A DNA stretch of 64,000 nucleotides, from positions 23,989,772 to 24,053,771 of the forward strand of contig NW_026622874.1 of the NCBI RefSeq assembly GCF_023065955.2, read 5' to 3'. The position numbers and the translations under genes are program-made. The DNA is from Ursus arctos (Eukaryota > Chordata > Mammalia > Carnivora > Ursidae). The notes under the pieces were generated by a model that was not told where the DNA came from, did not search any database, and was given only the letters and a program-made list of their open reading frames with translations. Below, in pieces: positions 32,560 to 44,159 of the stretch (positions are counted from its first letter, which is position 1; the number at the start of each line of letters is the position of its first letter).

Positions 32560-33780
32560 TACATGAAAACCAGCTGCTGACATATTAAAATTTCTTCTTA
32601 AAGATTTATTTTTCACAAAACTTTTACAGCTTTATTTTTTACATTCTGATTTTCTTCTCCTCCTCCTCCTCCTCTTTCTCCTTTTCCCCCTTCTCCTCCT
32701 TCTCCCCCTCCTCCTTCTCCCCCTCCTCCTTCTCCCCCTCCTCCTTCTCCCCCTCCTCCTTCTCCCCCTCCTCCTTCTCCCCCTCCTCCTTCTCCCCCTC
32801 CTCCTTCTCCCCCTCCTCCTTCTCCCCTCCTCCTCCTCCTTCTCCCCCTCCTCCTCCTCCTTCTCCTCCTCTTCCTCCTCCCCCTCTCCTCTCTCTCTCC
32901 TCCTTCTCTTTCTTCTTTCTTCTTTTTTAAATGACAAGTCTCACCCTAGAACAACATTCCACTCTTTACCCTTAACAAAAAATGCATCTCCATTTCTTAT
33001 AACTTCTGTTACTGAAAACACGTCCTACTTTCCTGGCACATGGAGATGTTTCCCTTATTATTTTTAGTAGTCTTAATTACGTACATTAATTGGAATTTTT
33101 AACCGTTAGAAGCCTTAACTTGGTAAAATTCACTAGTAAGCAGTTGTGAACTGTTACACCAGTATTCTTTAGATTTGTAAATTTATGAATACATTTTACA
33201 ATTTCTAGAAACATATGCCCCTTCATAGTACAGTCTTTCCATAAAGCACAAAACATGTTTACTAATAGACCCACATTTATTTTTAGTTTCTCTGTCATGG
33301 AGGCCAACAGTAGACAAACCTATGTTCCATAATTAATGTCGAGTAATTATGTGGAAACATATTTATGTGGAAACAATCTAGGTATTTAATGAATTTAACT
33401 CCTCACTTAATTTAGTAAAACTTTGTTTCAGGTTACCAAAAAGATTTGGGGAAACTGTTTTTAAGTACATATACCATAAAATATAATAGCTGAAAAAATG
33501 TATCCATTAACTCTTGTTTTACTTATGTCTAAATCATTTGCTCTCAATAATTACATTTCAGTTACCCATGAAGATTTTATGAGACATCAGACAATGTCAG
33601 CCATTTTTCCAAGCTATTCTTTTTTTGTTGACAGATCTTGTAAGAGGTAACATAAACTTATTGGCTAGTAAAGTCAAGAATAAGAGTTTTATATTTAATA
33701 TTGGTAAGTCTAAAGACCTGTTTATTTTAATCAAACCAACATTAAATTAGCCTTAATATCAAATATTTTCCCAGATCATG
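32560..33780 (-). repeat. Non-coding ERV segment T, copy 1
   Basis: AT-rich. It is homologous in the same orientation to parts of 46050-47600 and 58950-60900 (shared ATGAATACATTT, TAGTACAGTCTTTCC, AAACCTATGTTC). No open frame of note. Confidence 0.75.
32655..32925. repeat. 15-bp pyrimidine minisatellite
   Basis: CTCCTCCTTCTCCCC is repeated about nine times without change (about 32690-32835), flanked by irregular CTCCTT runs. The Glu/Arg-rich minus-strand frame here (32632-32937) is a by-product. Confidence 0.95.
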
Positions 33781-33928
33781 TAAACATTTGTAGCTGTCCA
33801 GTTTTCCTAACACCATTTATCGAAGAGACTTTTTCCCCACTGTATATTCTTGCCTCCTTTGTCATTTATTAATTGACCATGTAAGTGTGGGTTTATTCTG
33901 GGCTGTCCTGTTCCATTGATCTATGTTT

Positions 33929-34090
33929 TTTTTTTTTTTAATTATTTAAGAGTGAGAAAGAGAGAGCACAAGCAAGAGAGCACAAGCATGAGTTGGAGTG
34001 GGGAGCCCGATGCAGGACTCAGTCCCAGGACCCTGAGATCATGACCTATGCAGAAGTCAGACACAATCAACTGAGCCACCCAGGCACCCC
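33929..34090 (-). mobile_element. CAN-SINE
   Basis: Perfect duplication TCCATTGATCTATGTTT at 33912-33928 and 34091-34107. Confidence 0.94.
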
Positions 34091-34517
34091 TCCATTGATC
34101 TATGTTTCAGTTTTTGTGCAAGTACCATGCTGTCTTGATTACTGTAACTTTGTAGTATGTCTTGAAATCTGGGATTGTGAACTTCTAGCTTTGTTTTTCT
34201 TTCTCAAGATTACTTTGGCTACTTGTGGCCTTTTGGGTTTCATACAAATTTTAGGATTATCTGTTCTAGCTCTGGGAATAATACTATTGGTATTTTGAGA
34301 AGGAGTGCATTGAATCTGTGTATTCTTTGTGTACTATGACCCTTCTAACAATATTAATTCTTCCAGTCCATGAGCATGGTATGTCTTTCCATCTGTGTCA
34401 CCTTCAATTTCTTTCATCAGTGTTTTACAGTTTTCAGAGTACAGATCTTTTACCTCCTTGGTTTATTCCTAGCTATTTTATTCATTTTGATGCAATTGTA
34501 AATGACATTGCTTTCTT

Positions 34518-34726
34518 TTTTTTTTTTTTTTAAGATTTTTTAAAATTTATTTATTCGACAGAGAGAGAGACAGCCAGCGAGAGAGAGAACACAAGCAGGG
34601 GGAGTGGGAGAGGAAGAAGCAGGCTCATAGCGGAGGAGCCTGATGTGGGGCTCGATCCCAGAACGCCGGGATCACGCCCTGAGCCGAAGGCAGACGCTTA
34701 ACCGCTGTGCCACCCCGGCGCCCCAG
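34518..34726 (-). mobile_element. CAN-SINE, young type
   Basis: Perfect duplication GACATTGCTTTCTT at 34504-34517 and 34727-34740. Confidence 0.95.
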
Positions 34727-35504
34727 GACATTGCTTTCTTAATTTCTCTTTCTGGTACTTTGTTACTAGTCTATAGCATCACAACAGATTTCTGCCTATT
34801 AATTTTATAGCCTGCAACTTTACTGAATTCATTTATTCTAATAGTTTTTGGTGGACTCTTAAGGGTTTTCTATGTACAGTATCATGTCATATGCAAATAG
34901 TGACAGTTTTACTACTTCTTCACCAATTTGGATACCATTTAGTTAGTTAGTCTGATTGCTATGGCTAGGACTTCCAGTGCTATGTTGAATAAAAGTGCAG
35001 AGTGTGGATCTTCTTGTCTTGTTTCTGATTTTAGAGGGAAAGCTCTGAGTTTGTCACGGCTGAATATAATGTTAGGTGGGGGTTTGCCGAATATGGCCTT
35101 TATTATGTTGAAGTATGTTCCCCTAAACTCCTTTGTGGAGAGTTTTTATCATGGGTGGATGTTGAATTATGTCAAATGCTTTTCCTGCATCTATTGAGAA
35201 GATCTTATGATTTTTATCTTCTGTTAATGTGTGTATCACATGGATTGACTTGTGAATATTGAGCCATCCTTGCACCCTCAGTATAAATCTGGGGATTTAT
35301 CATGGTGATAAAGCCTTTTGATCATGGTGACTGAGGCTTTTAGTGTATTGTTGAATGAGGTTTGCTAATATTTTGTTGAGGATTTTTGCATCTATGTTTC
35401 TCAAGTTTATTGAGCTGTAGGTTTTTATTTGTTTTTGTTTTTTTTATACTGTCTTTGGTTTGGTATCAGGGAAATACTAGCCTCATAGAATGTATGTGGA
35501 AGTA

Positions 35505-36550
35505 GGTCAGCTAGGGCACCTGGACCCTGATCCTATCCATGCTGTCAAGGTGGAGGGGGAACATAAATTGTGCCCACCGGGCTCTCTGACCTGGAGAGCA
35601 TTCCAGCAGCAACCCTGCCACTTGGTGAAATTCTAGGGTTGGGTCTTTTTATAGTCTAACTGGTTTTTTTTTCCCCTTTACCCAGGGTGTCTAGGCTGCT
35701 GTAGTAATGGGACTTGCTCCTGTCTAGCAGTTTGTATTTTAAAAAAGGCCTCTTTTTCTTTTTTACCCTTTCAGTCTCAGGGGATTGTGGGCTTTGTTTA
35801 CATTTCAATGGCATGATAAGATGTATAAGTTCAACCCACAGAGAAAGAATGTAAGTTCTAAGAAGGACTTTGGTTTTCTAAGGCCAGTAATTTACAAGCC
35901 TTTTCAGATAAACACAGGAAGTTTTGTGATTGGTAAGACTAGGTAAAGTTTGAATTGCCTCCAGAGCTGACTTTTCTTTTGCAAAAGATTTGTAAGATAA
36001 GGACAGTGGCTCTCAATTTCTCAAGAGACTTGGATTGTAACTTAAATTACATCCTAAGTTGATTCCCCTATCTAGCTTCGTTATTCTTAATGTACTTCTT
36101 TTCCACTGGGTACATAATTTTAATTTAAAAATTTTCTGGCAGTGTTGAATAACTACCCCCACCTTGGGTGTAAGATGGGTCCCCAAAGAGGGTATAAAAG
36201 ATATTGTGTTCCCAAAATCCAGAGTCATTCCCAATGAGAGCCAAAAGAAAGAACCAACAACTTGCACATGCCAGGCAGGCAGAAAGCCAAAACCAGTTAT
36301 GTAAAATGAGACCAGCGAGAGGGCAACGACTATCTCTGAGAGAGAAAGGATTAATTAACCAGTGGGTTTGGATTTGGAAAGGAAAGGACAGTGTAAAATT
36401 TTATTTTTACTGCTTGCCTGGATGCTACACACAGAGATTCAGAGGAATCGATTCTGGTGAGAATTTTTACTCTTTGTTGGCTTCTGTCAGTTTTTCTAGG
36501 ATCCCGTCTGCAGGCTCTGGTATCTACCAGAGCTCCCCCTTGCCTATTTA
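35505..36550 (-). repeat. ERV-A internal, related to segment X
   Basis: Similar to 61240-61760 in the same orientation (AAAAGGCCTCTTTTTC and GTGGGCTTTGTTTACA type stretches). No intact gene. Confidence 0.6.
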
Positions 36551-37565
36551 AGGAATAGGAATAATGTAGTAGCTTACCAAAAAATCCCTCAGTGTCTACA
36601 GATAAAAGACTGGGATCCAAGATCTACAAAGAACTTCTCAAACTCAATACACGGGAAACAAATAATCAAATCAAAAAAAGGGCAGAAGATATGAACAGAC
36701 ACTTTTCCAATGAAGACATACAAATGGCTAACAGACACATGAAAAAATGTTCAAAATCATTAGCCATCAGGGAAATTCAAATCCAAACCACCTTGAGATA
36801 CCACCTTATGCCAGTTAGAATGGCAAACATTGACAAGGCAGGAAACAACAAATGTTGGAGAGGATGTGGAGAAATGGGATCCCTCTTACACTGTTGGTGG
36901 GAATGCAAGTTGGTACAGCCACTTTGGAGAACAGTGTGGAGGTCCCTTAAAAAGTTAAAAATAGAGCTACCCTATGATCCAGCAATTGCACTACTGGGTA
37001 TTTACCCCAAAGATACAGACATAGTGAAGAGAAGGGCCATATGCACCCCACTGTTCATAGCAGCAATGTCCACAATAGCTACATTGTGGAAGGAGCCGAG
37101 ATGCCCATCAACAGATGACTGGATTAAGAAGTTGTGGTCCATATATACAATGGAATATTACTCAGCCATCAGAAAGAACGATTACCCAACATTTGCAGCA
37201 ACATGGACGGGACTGGAGGAGATTATGCTAAGTGAAATAAGTCAAGCAGAGAAAGATAATTATCATATGGTTTCACTCACTTATGGAACATAAGAAATAG
37301 GAAGATGGGTAGGAGAAGGAAGGGAAGAATGAAGGGGGGGTAAACCGAAGGGGGAATGAACCATGAGAGACTATGGACTCTGGGAAACAAACTGAGGGCT
37401 TCAGAGGGGCGGGGGGTGGGGGATTGGGATAGGCCGGTGGTGGGTAGTAAGGAGGGCACGTATTGCACGGTGCACTGGGTGTTATACGCAAACAATGAAT
37501 CACGGAACACTACATCAAAACCTAGGGATGTACTGTATGGTGACTAACATAACATAATAACAAAT
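36550..37565 (+). mobile_element. 5'-truncated L1, carnivore type, with ORF2 C-terminus
   Basis: An open frame of 233 codons (36592-37293) is the C-terminal part of L1 ORF2, with [20 protein letters not shown] and WNYYSAI-like [11 protein letters not shown] motifs. A 3' UTR follows with the carnivore-type end. It lacks the endonuclease and reverse transcriptase and cannot move by itself. Confidence 0.92.
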
Positions 37566-38150
37566 TATTATAAAAAATATTTTATGCATGATTTACATAT
37601 GCAACATTGTATATAAGGTTAGGAATATAACCTCATAATGTTATTGCTGGCTTGTCTTTTCCTTAGTCAACCTCTAACCTCTAGCCTCCTAACTTGCCAT
37701 TCACTATAGACAAATACACTCAGAATATGTGTGTAACAAAGATTAAAAATTTCTAAATTTAAAAATCTAAAAAAAAAAACAAAAAAAGAAACTATCAGTG
37801 TCATCAATTCTGGCTGTATGAGGACTGTCCTTTGAAGGTAAATATGGGGTTCTGTGTAAGGCCATTAACTTGGAAGACATTTGTTTATGGTTGTGTAGTC
37901 TTTCAGAGTGGACAAACGATTTAGACTAGAGTGAGCACGCAAAAGAGGAAGGAGGGGAGTAGTAGGAGTCACGTCGGTTTTGTAGTCTTTTCTTTCAGGT
38001 ACCTCTTATGTCTTTAATTTTTCTTTAGCCTTTTGTAATCTTTCAATGAAACTATTTTGGCATTTTGAAACCTTCTGGAGGCTTTTCCTTGCCAAATTAA
38101 AATAGGTATCCCATTCTGTTTAATTTAGGAGGCTTTGCTTTTACATACTT
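37566..38150 (-). repeat. ERV-A internal, non-coding
   Basis: AT-rich ERV interior between an L1 and SINEs; no frame or motif that I recognise. Confidence 0.4.
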
Positions 38151-38350
38151 TTTTAAAAGATTGTATTTATTTATGTATTTGTGAGAGAGAGAGAGAGCGT
38201 GCACCAACAAGCAGGGGGAGTGACAGGCAGAGGGAGAAGCAGGCTCTCTGCTGAGCAACGAGCCTGACGAGGAACTTGATTCCAGGACTCTGGGATCATG
38301 ACCTGAGCCAAAGGCAGCCGCTTAACCCACAGAGCCAGTCAGGTGCCCCC
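38150..38350 (-). mobile_element. CAN-SINE
   Basis: Complete reverse SINE with T-rich tail and a CAGGTGCCCC head. Confidence 0.88.
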
Positions 38351-38351
38351 C

Positions 38352-38488
38352 CCCTCCTTTTTTTCTTAAGTAGGCTCCATGTCCAGCGTGGAACCCAATT
38401 CAGGGCTTGAACTCACAACCCTGAGATCAAGACCTGAGCTGAGATCAAGAGTCAGATGCTCAACTGACCGAGCCACCCAGGCTCCCCT
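38352..38488 (-). mobile_element. SINE without CT-rich body
   Basis: Second reverse head region directly beside the first, ending GAGCCACCCAGGCTCCCC. Confidence 0.8.
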
Positions 38489-39072
38489 TAAGTATGTTTT
38501 TAAAATGACCTTATCTGATTGGAATGTTCCCCATCATGGCCATTGTAATTTGGGTTGTTTTTAGTAAAATTTTGCCATTTCTATAGATACTTACAGCTCC
38601 CAGCACCACAGTTTTCAGACATAAGATAAGCAGATATGCTCTCTGGATTTTAAGGATTCCATTAATTAAGCTTTGTTTACATAAAGCAAGGGAGACAAAC
38701 ATGTGCATCTTAACACAGCAGCAGTAACAAAAGATGTCACTGCAGACTGGCCGATAGAAGCCCCATGCGTTCCACTAGCAATTCCTAGCACGGATGAAAT
38801 CAGCAGACTCCAGCAAGTGGAGACTGTGGATGGGAAATGGGGAAGGAACTAAACCAGCAAACCACTGTAAATGGAGGCTGCAGACCAGAAATGGGGAAAG
38901 GACCCAATGTGAAATCGGAGTCCCAACCAAGCTCTGTTGGAGCCTCCTGGAGCTCAGACTGAGTGGGGCTTACCAACAGCCCTCAGAAATGGCTGAAGTG
39001 TTTATGGGATGCCACGCCTGATTTTCTTGTTGTCCCCAAACGCCATCAGAAGTTCACTTTGAATCCTAAACC
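38489..39072 (-). repeat. ERV-A 5' leader side
   Basis: Sequence between the 5' LTR and the internal SINEs. It holds two related short blocks (GACTGTGGATGGGAAATGGGG and CTGCAGACCAGAAATGGGGA types). I could not place a clear primer-binding site. Confidence 0.4.
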
Positions 39073-39193
39073 TGTCACCAAAATTCAAGAGAGTAGATTT
39101 GAAGATCTAATTGGCTTTAATCATGATTCGTGATTTAGGCAGCATCCCCCCCTAGGAAGCAGAGGGGAGCTCCACTGAGCTAAACAAGAGAAA

Positions 39194-39940
39194 GATTTTT
39201 TTTTTTTTTGGAAGTTAAAACATTTATTTTATTATGAAAAGAAAGCTTAAAAAAAACTCATATTATTATTAAAACAAAATCTTATTCTAAACAAAGACCA
39301 TTTAGTTGCTAGTCAAGAAAAAAAAACCCTACCCTTTCCCACCTAACTGAATCTCAGTCTTTCCTCTATCTACCAAAAATAGTTCTTTTTTTATTTTTAT
39401 TTCTTAAACTTTTTAAATTTAAATTCAATTAATTAACATATAATGTATTATTAGTTTCAGAAATATAGGTCAGTGATTCATCAGTCTTCTGTAACATCCA
39501 GTGCTCATGACATCACATGCCCTCCTTAATGTCCATCACCCCGTTACCCCATCCCTCTACCCCCCTCCCCTCCAGCAACCCTCAGTTTGTTTCCTATGAT
39601 TAAGAGTCTCTTACGTTTTATCTCCCTGTCTGGTTTCATCTTGTTTTACTTTTTCATCTCTTTTCCTATGATCCTCTGTCTTGTTTCTTAAATTCCACAT
39701 ATCAGTGAGATCATATGATAAGTCAATCAGAGAAAGACAATTATTATGTGAAAAATATTTTTTAAAAGATTTATTTATTATTTTAGAGAGGGAGGAGGGG
39801 TAGAGAGAGAGGGAGAGAGAGAAACTTAAGCAGACTCCCCACGAAGCACAGAGCCTGATACAGGGCTTGATCCCATGACCCTGAGATCATGACCTGAGCT
39901 GAAATCAAGAGTTGGACACCTAACCAACCGAGCCACCCCA
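39194..39940 (-). mobile_element. Composite SINE plus L1 3' end inserted as one unit
   Basis: L1 3' UTR (about 39200-39755) followed directly by a SINE (39756-39940) in the same orientation. One duplication, ACAAGAGAAA (39184-39193 and 39941-39950), surrounds both. Confidence 0.75.
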
Positions 39941-40212
39941 ACAAGAGAAATATTTTTAAAGGCAGAAATAAAGCCTAAAGAAAAAAAAAAAAAAAGAAAG
40001 GAATTTCTGAGTAAGGAATGCATTATTAAAGCAAGGTTGCTCTCTTAAGGAGAGTGGAAGAGGTCTAGCAGTAAATTTCTCGGTGTGAGCCAGGATATTC
40101 CATGTTGACCGGTTAAAGGTTGTATTTTCTGGGGGGTTGTAACTACAGTCAGGTTAAGTTGATTTACTGACTTGATGCCTTAACCTAAGTGACAGCTATG
40201 GTTTTCTTTTTA

Positions 40213-40398
40213 TTTATTTTTATTTTTTTAAAAAGATTTCATTTATTTCTTTGAGAGAGAGAGCATGAGCAGGGAGGAGAGGGAGAAGCAGGCTCCCTGC
40301 TGAGCAGAGAGCCCAACACGGGGCTCGATCCCAGCACCCTGGGATCATGACCTGAGCCAAAGGCAGATGCTTAACTGACTGAGCCACCCAGGCATCCC
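40213..40398 (-). mobile_element. CAN-SINE
   Basis: Perfect duplication TATGGTTTTCTTTTTA at 40197-40212 and 40399-40414, inside the ERV-A 5' LTR. Confidence 0.95.
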
Positions 40399-40417
40399 TA
40401 TGGTTTTCTTTTTAACA

Positions 40418-42642
40418 CCAGTGTGAGTCAGGCCAGCTGGGCATTTTGGGTATTCTTCACTAAGAAACATCTGGGAGTCTTGATTACCGGTAAGCCTGGG
40501 CCTCCATCATGCAGCCATCCAGATGGAGACTGCCACCAGTCTAAAGCTTTCACCTCAGAAAGATTTTCAGGGATGGGCTCCCTTCAATCTGGAGGCTATG
40601 GGTAGTTGGGGATGGGCCTCAGATGCCCACAGCAGGGTGACGGGGCTCATACTATACATGGTCGGGTCACACAGGTCAGGTAAGCCAGGGGCCTGGAACT
40701 GGGCAGGTGTCAGGAGAGGTCAGGTCTAAAGAATGGGTTCCAGGGTGTCCATGGCATCTGCCTAATTCCAAGCCCTGCCTTACATAAATGTGCCTATTCC
40801 CCCTGAAGATAGAGCTGGACGATACTGGCCTCCTTTGCCGGGGCAGGGCCAAGAGGGCTAGCTGGGGTAAGCTTATTAACGTATCTAATAAGTCCTGGTT
40901 GATGGAGAATTCCAGGACTCCCTCAGGCTCTAAGTCCAAATCAGGACTGATGGTGGCCAATCTGCAGCTTCAGGGTGATTTTGGGGGGTGGTCCTCCCCC
41001 CACACCAAAGCTTATGCAGGTGTTTGGGGCCAGGCCCTGCTCCATCAGCTGGAGGGCCCTTGAAGCCTCAGGCTAGCTGAAGGGGTGCTAACCACACATG
41101 CAGGCGCAGAGCAGTTCTAGACAGCTAGGAATCTGGGGAAAAGGCACAGGTCCGGGGAGGCTGAGTCATGGAACGAGCTCTTTTGGACCAAAGGCATCTG
41201 CCTCAATTCAAGCTCTAACCCGCACCTTTGTGCATACTCCCTTTGACGGCAGGACTGGAGGGTACTGGTCTGCCTTGCTGGGCAGGGTGGGTGTGCTGGC
41301 TGGGGTATCCTCTAATAAGAGACGTTTGGGATCCTGGTTGCTAGAGAAGCCCAGGCCTCCGTCAGGCAGCAAGTCCAAATTGGGACTTCGAGTAGCCGGT
41401 TGCAGCTGAGGACTCGCGGAGAGCTCTGGTGGTGGGCCCCCTCCACGCCGCAGCCCGTGCGGGGCTTCCAGCTGTGCGTGCCCGGCAGTGCGGGAAACTG
41501 GAACCGCTCAAGACTTGGGAGAAGCCAGATCTCAGAAGTGGGCTGTTGGGGGCGCCTGGCCTCGGCCTAAGTCCGAGGCCTAAGCTGCACGAACGCTTCT
41601 GTCTTCTGAAGGCGGAGCTGGCGGCGTCCGGACCTCCTTGCCAGGGTGGGCCGGTCGTCCCGGCCAGGGTACCCTTCAGTGAGAGACTCCTGGCGGCCTT
41701 GATTCCTGGTGAGCCTGGGAGGTCCGCCGCGGTGCGGCCACACGGGGACTGACCGTCAGCCATTTCAGCTGGTGCCTCCGACGGAGTTTTGGAGCGTGGG
41801 CCCCCCCAGCCTCGAGGCGGGGCAGGTGCCGGGACGGGCTCTAGCTCCAGGTCGGGGGCGGCCCGAAGCGGCGGAAGCGGGGCTTGCTGCGCGTGCGTGG
41901 GCGGTGAGGTCCCGTCAGTAGGGGCCTGGAAGAGGCCAAGTATCCGGGGAGGCCATGTCCCTGGTGCGGACTCCTGGTGGGACGAGGTGTGGAGCTAATT
42001 GTAAGGCCAACCTACCCATTATGCAATATTCTCCTAAAGGCAGAGCTGAAGGCTTTTCAGCTGCTTTGCCAGGGAGAGGCCGGTTGAGCAGGACAGGGTA
42101 CCCCTCCGTGAGGAGACACCTGGGAGTCCTGCTTCCTCGTTCAGGCCGGCACCCCTCAGGCAGCAAATCCACAAGATGACTGTTGCCTTTGCAGCTGCTG
42201 CCTCAGCGCTTTTGTCTGGGGGGTGGGCTCCCTCTGCCCCAGAGGATCTGCGGTGGTTGGGGCCTGGCTGGAGTTCCAGAAGCTTGGAGGGATGGGTCTG
42301 CACAAGGCTGGCTTCTGGGTGCGTACATGTGCAGTCTACGCAGGTAACCAGGGACTATTACAGGAAACATGTCGGCGGAAGCTGCTCATGAGAGCGGGCT
42401 GTTGGGCTTACAGGGCATCTGCCCGATTCCAAGCCCTAACCTAAACAAATGTGCTTATTTCCCCTGGAGTCAGGGCTGGAGGAAATTGGATGCCTTTCTG
42501 GGGGAGGGCCAGGCAGGTGGGCAGGGGTATCTTTCAGTACGAGACACCTGGGAGACTTGGATGCTGAAGAAGTCCGGGACCCCATCAGGCAGCCAGTCAA
42601 ATGGGGACTGAGAGTTTCAAGTTTAAAGCTGATGCCTCCGTT
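40418..42642. repeat. R430 tandem array, piece 2 (about five units)
   Basis: Continues the unit cut at 30108. The 'CACCTGGGAG' block or a variant recurs near 40468, 40880, 41323, 41683, 42117 and 42545. 41400-41960 is very rich in CpG. It ends at the SINE at 42643. Confidence 0.9.
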
Positions 42643-42844
42643 GGGGCGCCTGGGTGGCTCAGTCATTAAGTATCTGCCTTTGGCTCTGGGCGTGATCCCA
42701 GGGTCCTGGGATTGAGCCCCGCATTGGGCTCCTCCACTGGGAGCCTGCTTCTTCCTCTCCCACTCCCCCTGCTTGTGTTCCCTCTCTCCCTGGCTGTCTC
42801 TATCTCTGTCGAATAAATACATAAAATCTTTAAAAAAAAAAAAA
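42643..42844 (+). mobile_element. CAN-SINE at an R430/ERV junction
   Basis: Complete SINE, but its two flanks differ in kind (R430 on the left, ERV segment X on the right) and I find no target duplication. Confidence 0.92.
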
Positions 42845-43914
42845 AGAAAATTCTTTGTAGAGAGCTCTCAGTTGTCTTATTAGTATAACAGCTAGCATTA
42901 GGGATTCCCTTGATAAGATGAAAGAACAGAAATGAGACTTAAGACCAAATTTAATGTCCACATCCAGCTTGAATCCCCCTTCTCACAATCTGGCACCATC
43001 TGCCTGTTTTGACTTCCTTTTCGCTGTATGATCTACAGAGAGCACTCTGGCCTAATCTGAGGCTTCAGAGTACACGGATGACTCACGTACATGCTGAAAG
43101 CTAGGAAATGAAAACCACACAAGCTCCTGAGACTGCTAGTAAGGCTGGCTTTCTCCTAATTTCCAGGGCTCTGTAATCAGGCTCGGCCAGCTTCAGGCTT
43201 TCCAATGCCATGCCCTTTGCAGATGCACCCTAGATGCCTCCCACCCCACCACCGCCACCAAAAGGAAATTTTTGTCCCCTAAACAGCAGCAGGTCTTTTC
43301 AATCATAAAGCCCTTTTACCTCCCTTTTCAGAAAATCTTCCCAAATTTTGGGAGAAATTAGAAAGATTAGTGGCCATTCACAACACCCCTGACAGAGAAA
43401 ACAGGTGACCAAAATATCTCCTAGGTTTGCCCACAAATCATCAGCAGAAGATTGATGTTCAGGGACTAACAGAAGCCAAGGTTGAATTGTGTACTTAGAA
43501 ACAAGACTTCTGTTAAAATGCTTTATACAGACTTTACAAAGGGGTAAGTCTTTTGATTCTTATTCAAGTTAAAATCTCCCTGATATAAAGTAGCAAGTTT
43601 GATTAAAAAGGTGGGTCAGTCCCTTAATACTTAGGCTGTAATCCAGTTATCCAGTTCTTTGAGGGAAATTAAAAACGACTGCCTTTGCCTTGCAAATCTC
43701 TACAACACCAGAACTGCAAGTCCAGAAACAAGTCAAAGCCCCTCTGTCTTCACTAACCTCCAAAGCTCGCCTGTTTCTCTCAGAATGCTTGTAGGTGAAG
43801 ATCAGGATATCGGGAAAAAATTATCCTGTACTTAAAAAGGGTAAATTATAATTACCCCAGATCTCTTAGAAAAATAATTTGCATTCTTTCTCTGTTCCTT
43901 AAAGTTATAAATCT
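42845..43914 (+). repeat. Non-coding ERV segment X, inverted copy
   Basis: The reverse complement of parts of 61300-63238. Pairs include AACAGCTAGCATTAGGG against 63190-63205 and the 'ATCCAGTTCTTTGAGGGAAA' region against 61630-61655. Confidence 0.8.
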
Positions 43915-44144
43915 GGGGCACCTGAATGTTCTAGTTGGTTAAGCATTGACTCCTGGTTTTGACTCAGGTCATGATCTGGGGGTCCTGGGATCCAGCCCTG
44001 TGTTGTCATCAGGCTCTTGCTCAGCGGGGGTGTCTGTTTGAGGGTTCGCTCCCTCAGCCCCTCCCCCTGCTCACGCTACTGTGCGGGGACGCACCCACAC
44101 TGTCTCTCTTTCAAATAAATAAATAGATCTTTTTTAAAAACCTC
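43915..44144 (+). mobile_element. CAN-SINE, diverged
   Basis: Imperfect duplication AAAGTTATAAATCT / GAAGTGATAAATCT at 43901 and 44145. Confidence 0.88.
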
Positions 44145-44159
44145 GAAGTGATAAATCTT

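Larger units (their letters stand above)
33780..35500 (-). mobile_element. L1 ORF2 fragment in ERV-A, with two SINEs
   Basis: L1 sequence in reverse, broken by the SINEs at 33929-34090 and 34518-34726. No intact frame. Confidence 0.85.
30109..40417 (-). mobile_element. ERV-A, degraded class I endogenous retrovirus
   Basis: Both LTRs are present (3' LTR 30109-30514, 5' LTR 39073-40417 with insertions), each with TG/CA-type edges apart from one mutated base. A polypurine tract on the minus strand (30515-30527) adjoins the 3' LTR. The 4-bp duplication CCAG lies at 30105-30108 and 40418-40421. Integrase remnants at 31480-32000 are of the gammaretrovirus-like type, with frame breaks. The body is further broken by L1s (33780-35500 and 36550-37565), SINEs and a minisatellite. 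No intact gene remains. Confidence 0.85.
39073..40417 (-). repeat. ERV-A 5' LTR with nested insertions
   Basis: The LTR proper is about 400 bp (39073-39193, 39941-40212, 40399-40417). It is broken by an L1/SINE composite (39194-39940) and a SINE (40213-40398). The outer edge reads CA at 40416-40417; the inner edge is TGTCACC at 39073. Confidence 0.85.

Noticed and set aside
32632..32937. Glu/Arg-rich protein on the minus strand
   Set aside because: It is the translation of a pyrimidine minisatellite and has no sign of a gene around it.
36592..37293. Stand-alone 233-residue protein gene
   Set aside because: It is the C-terminal piece of L1 ORF2 in a 5'-truncated element.
26680..42642. CRISPR-like array
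   Set aside because: The units are long, diverged and without short spacers, and the genome is mammalian.
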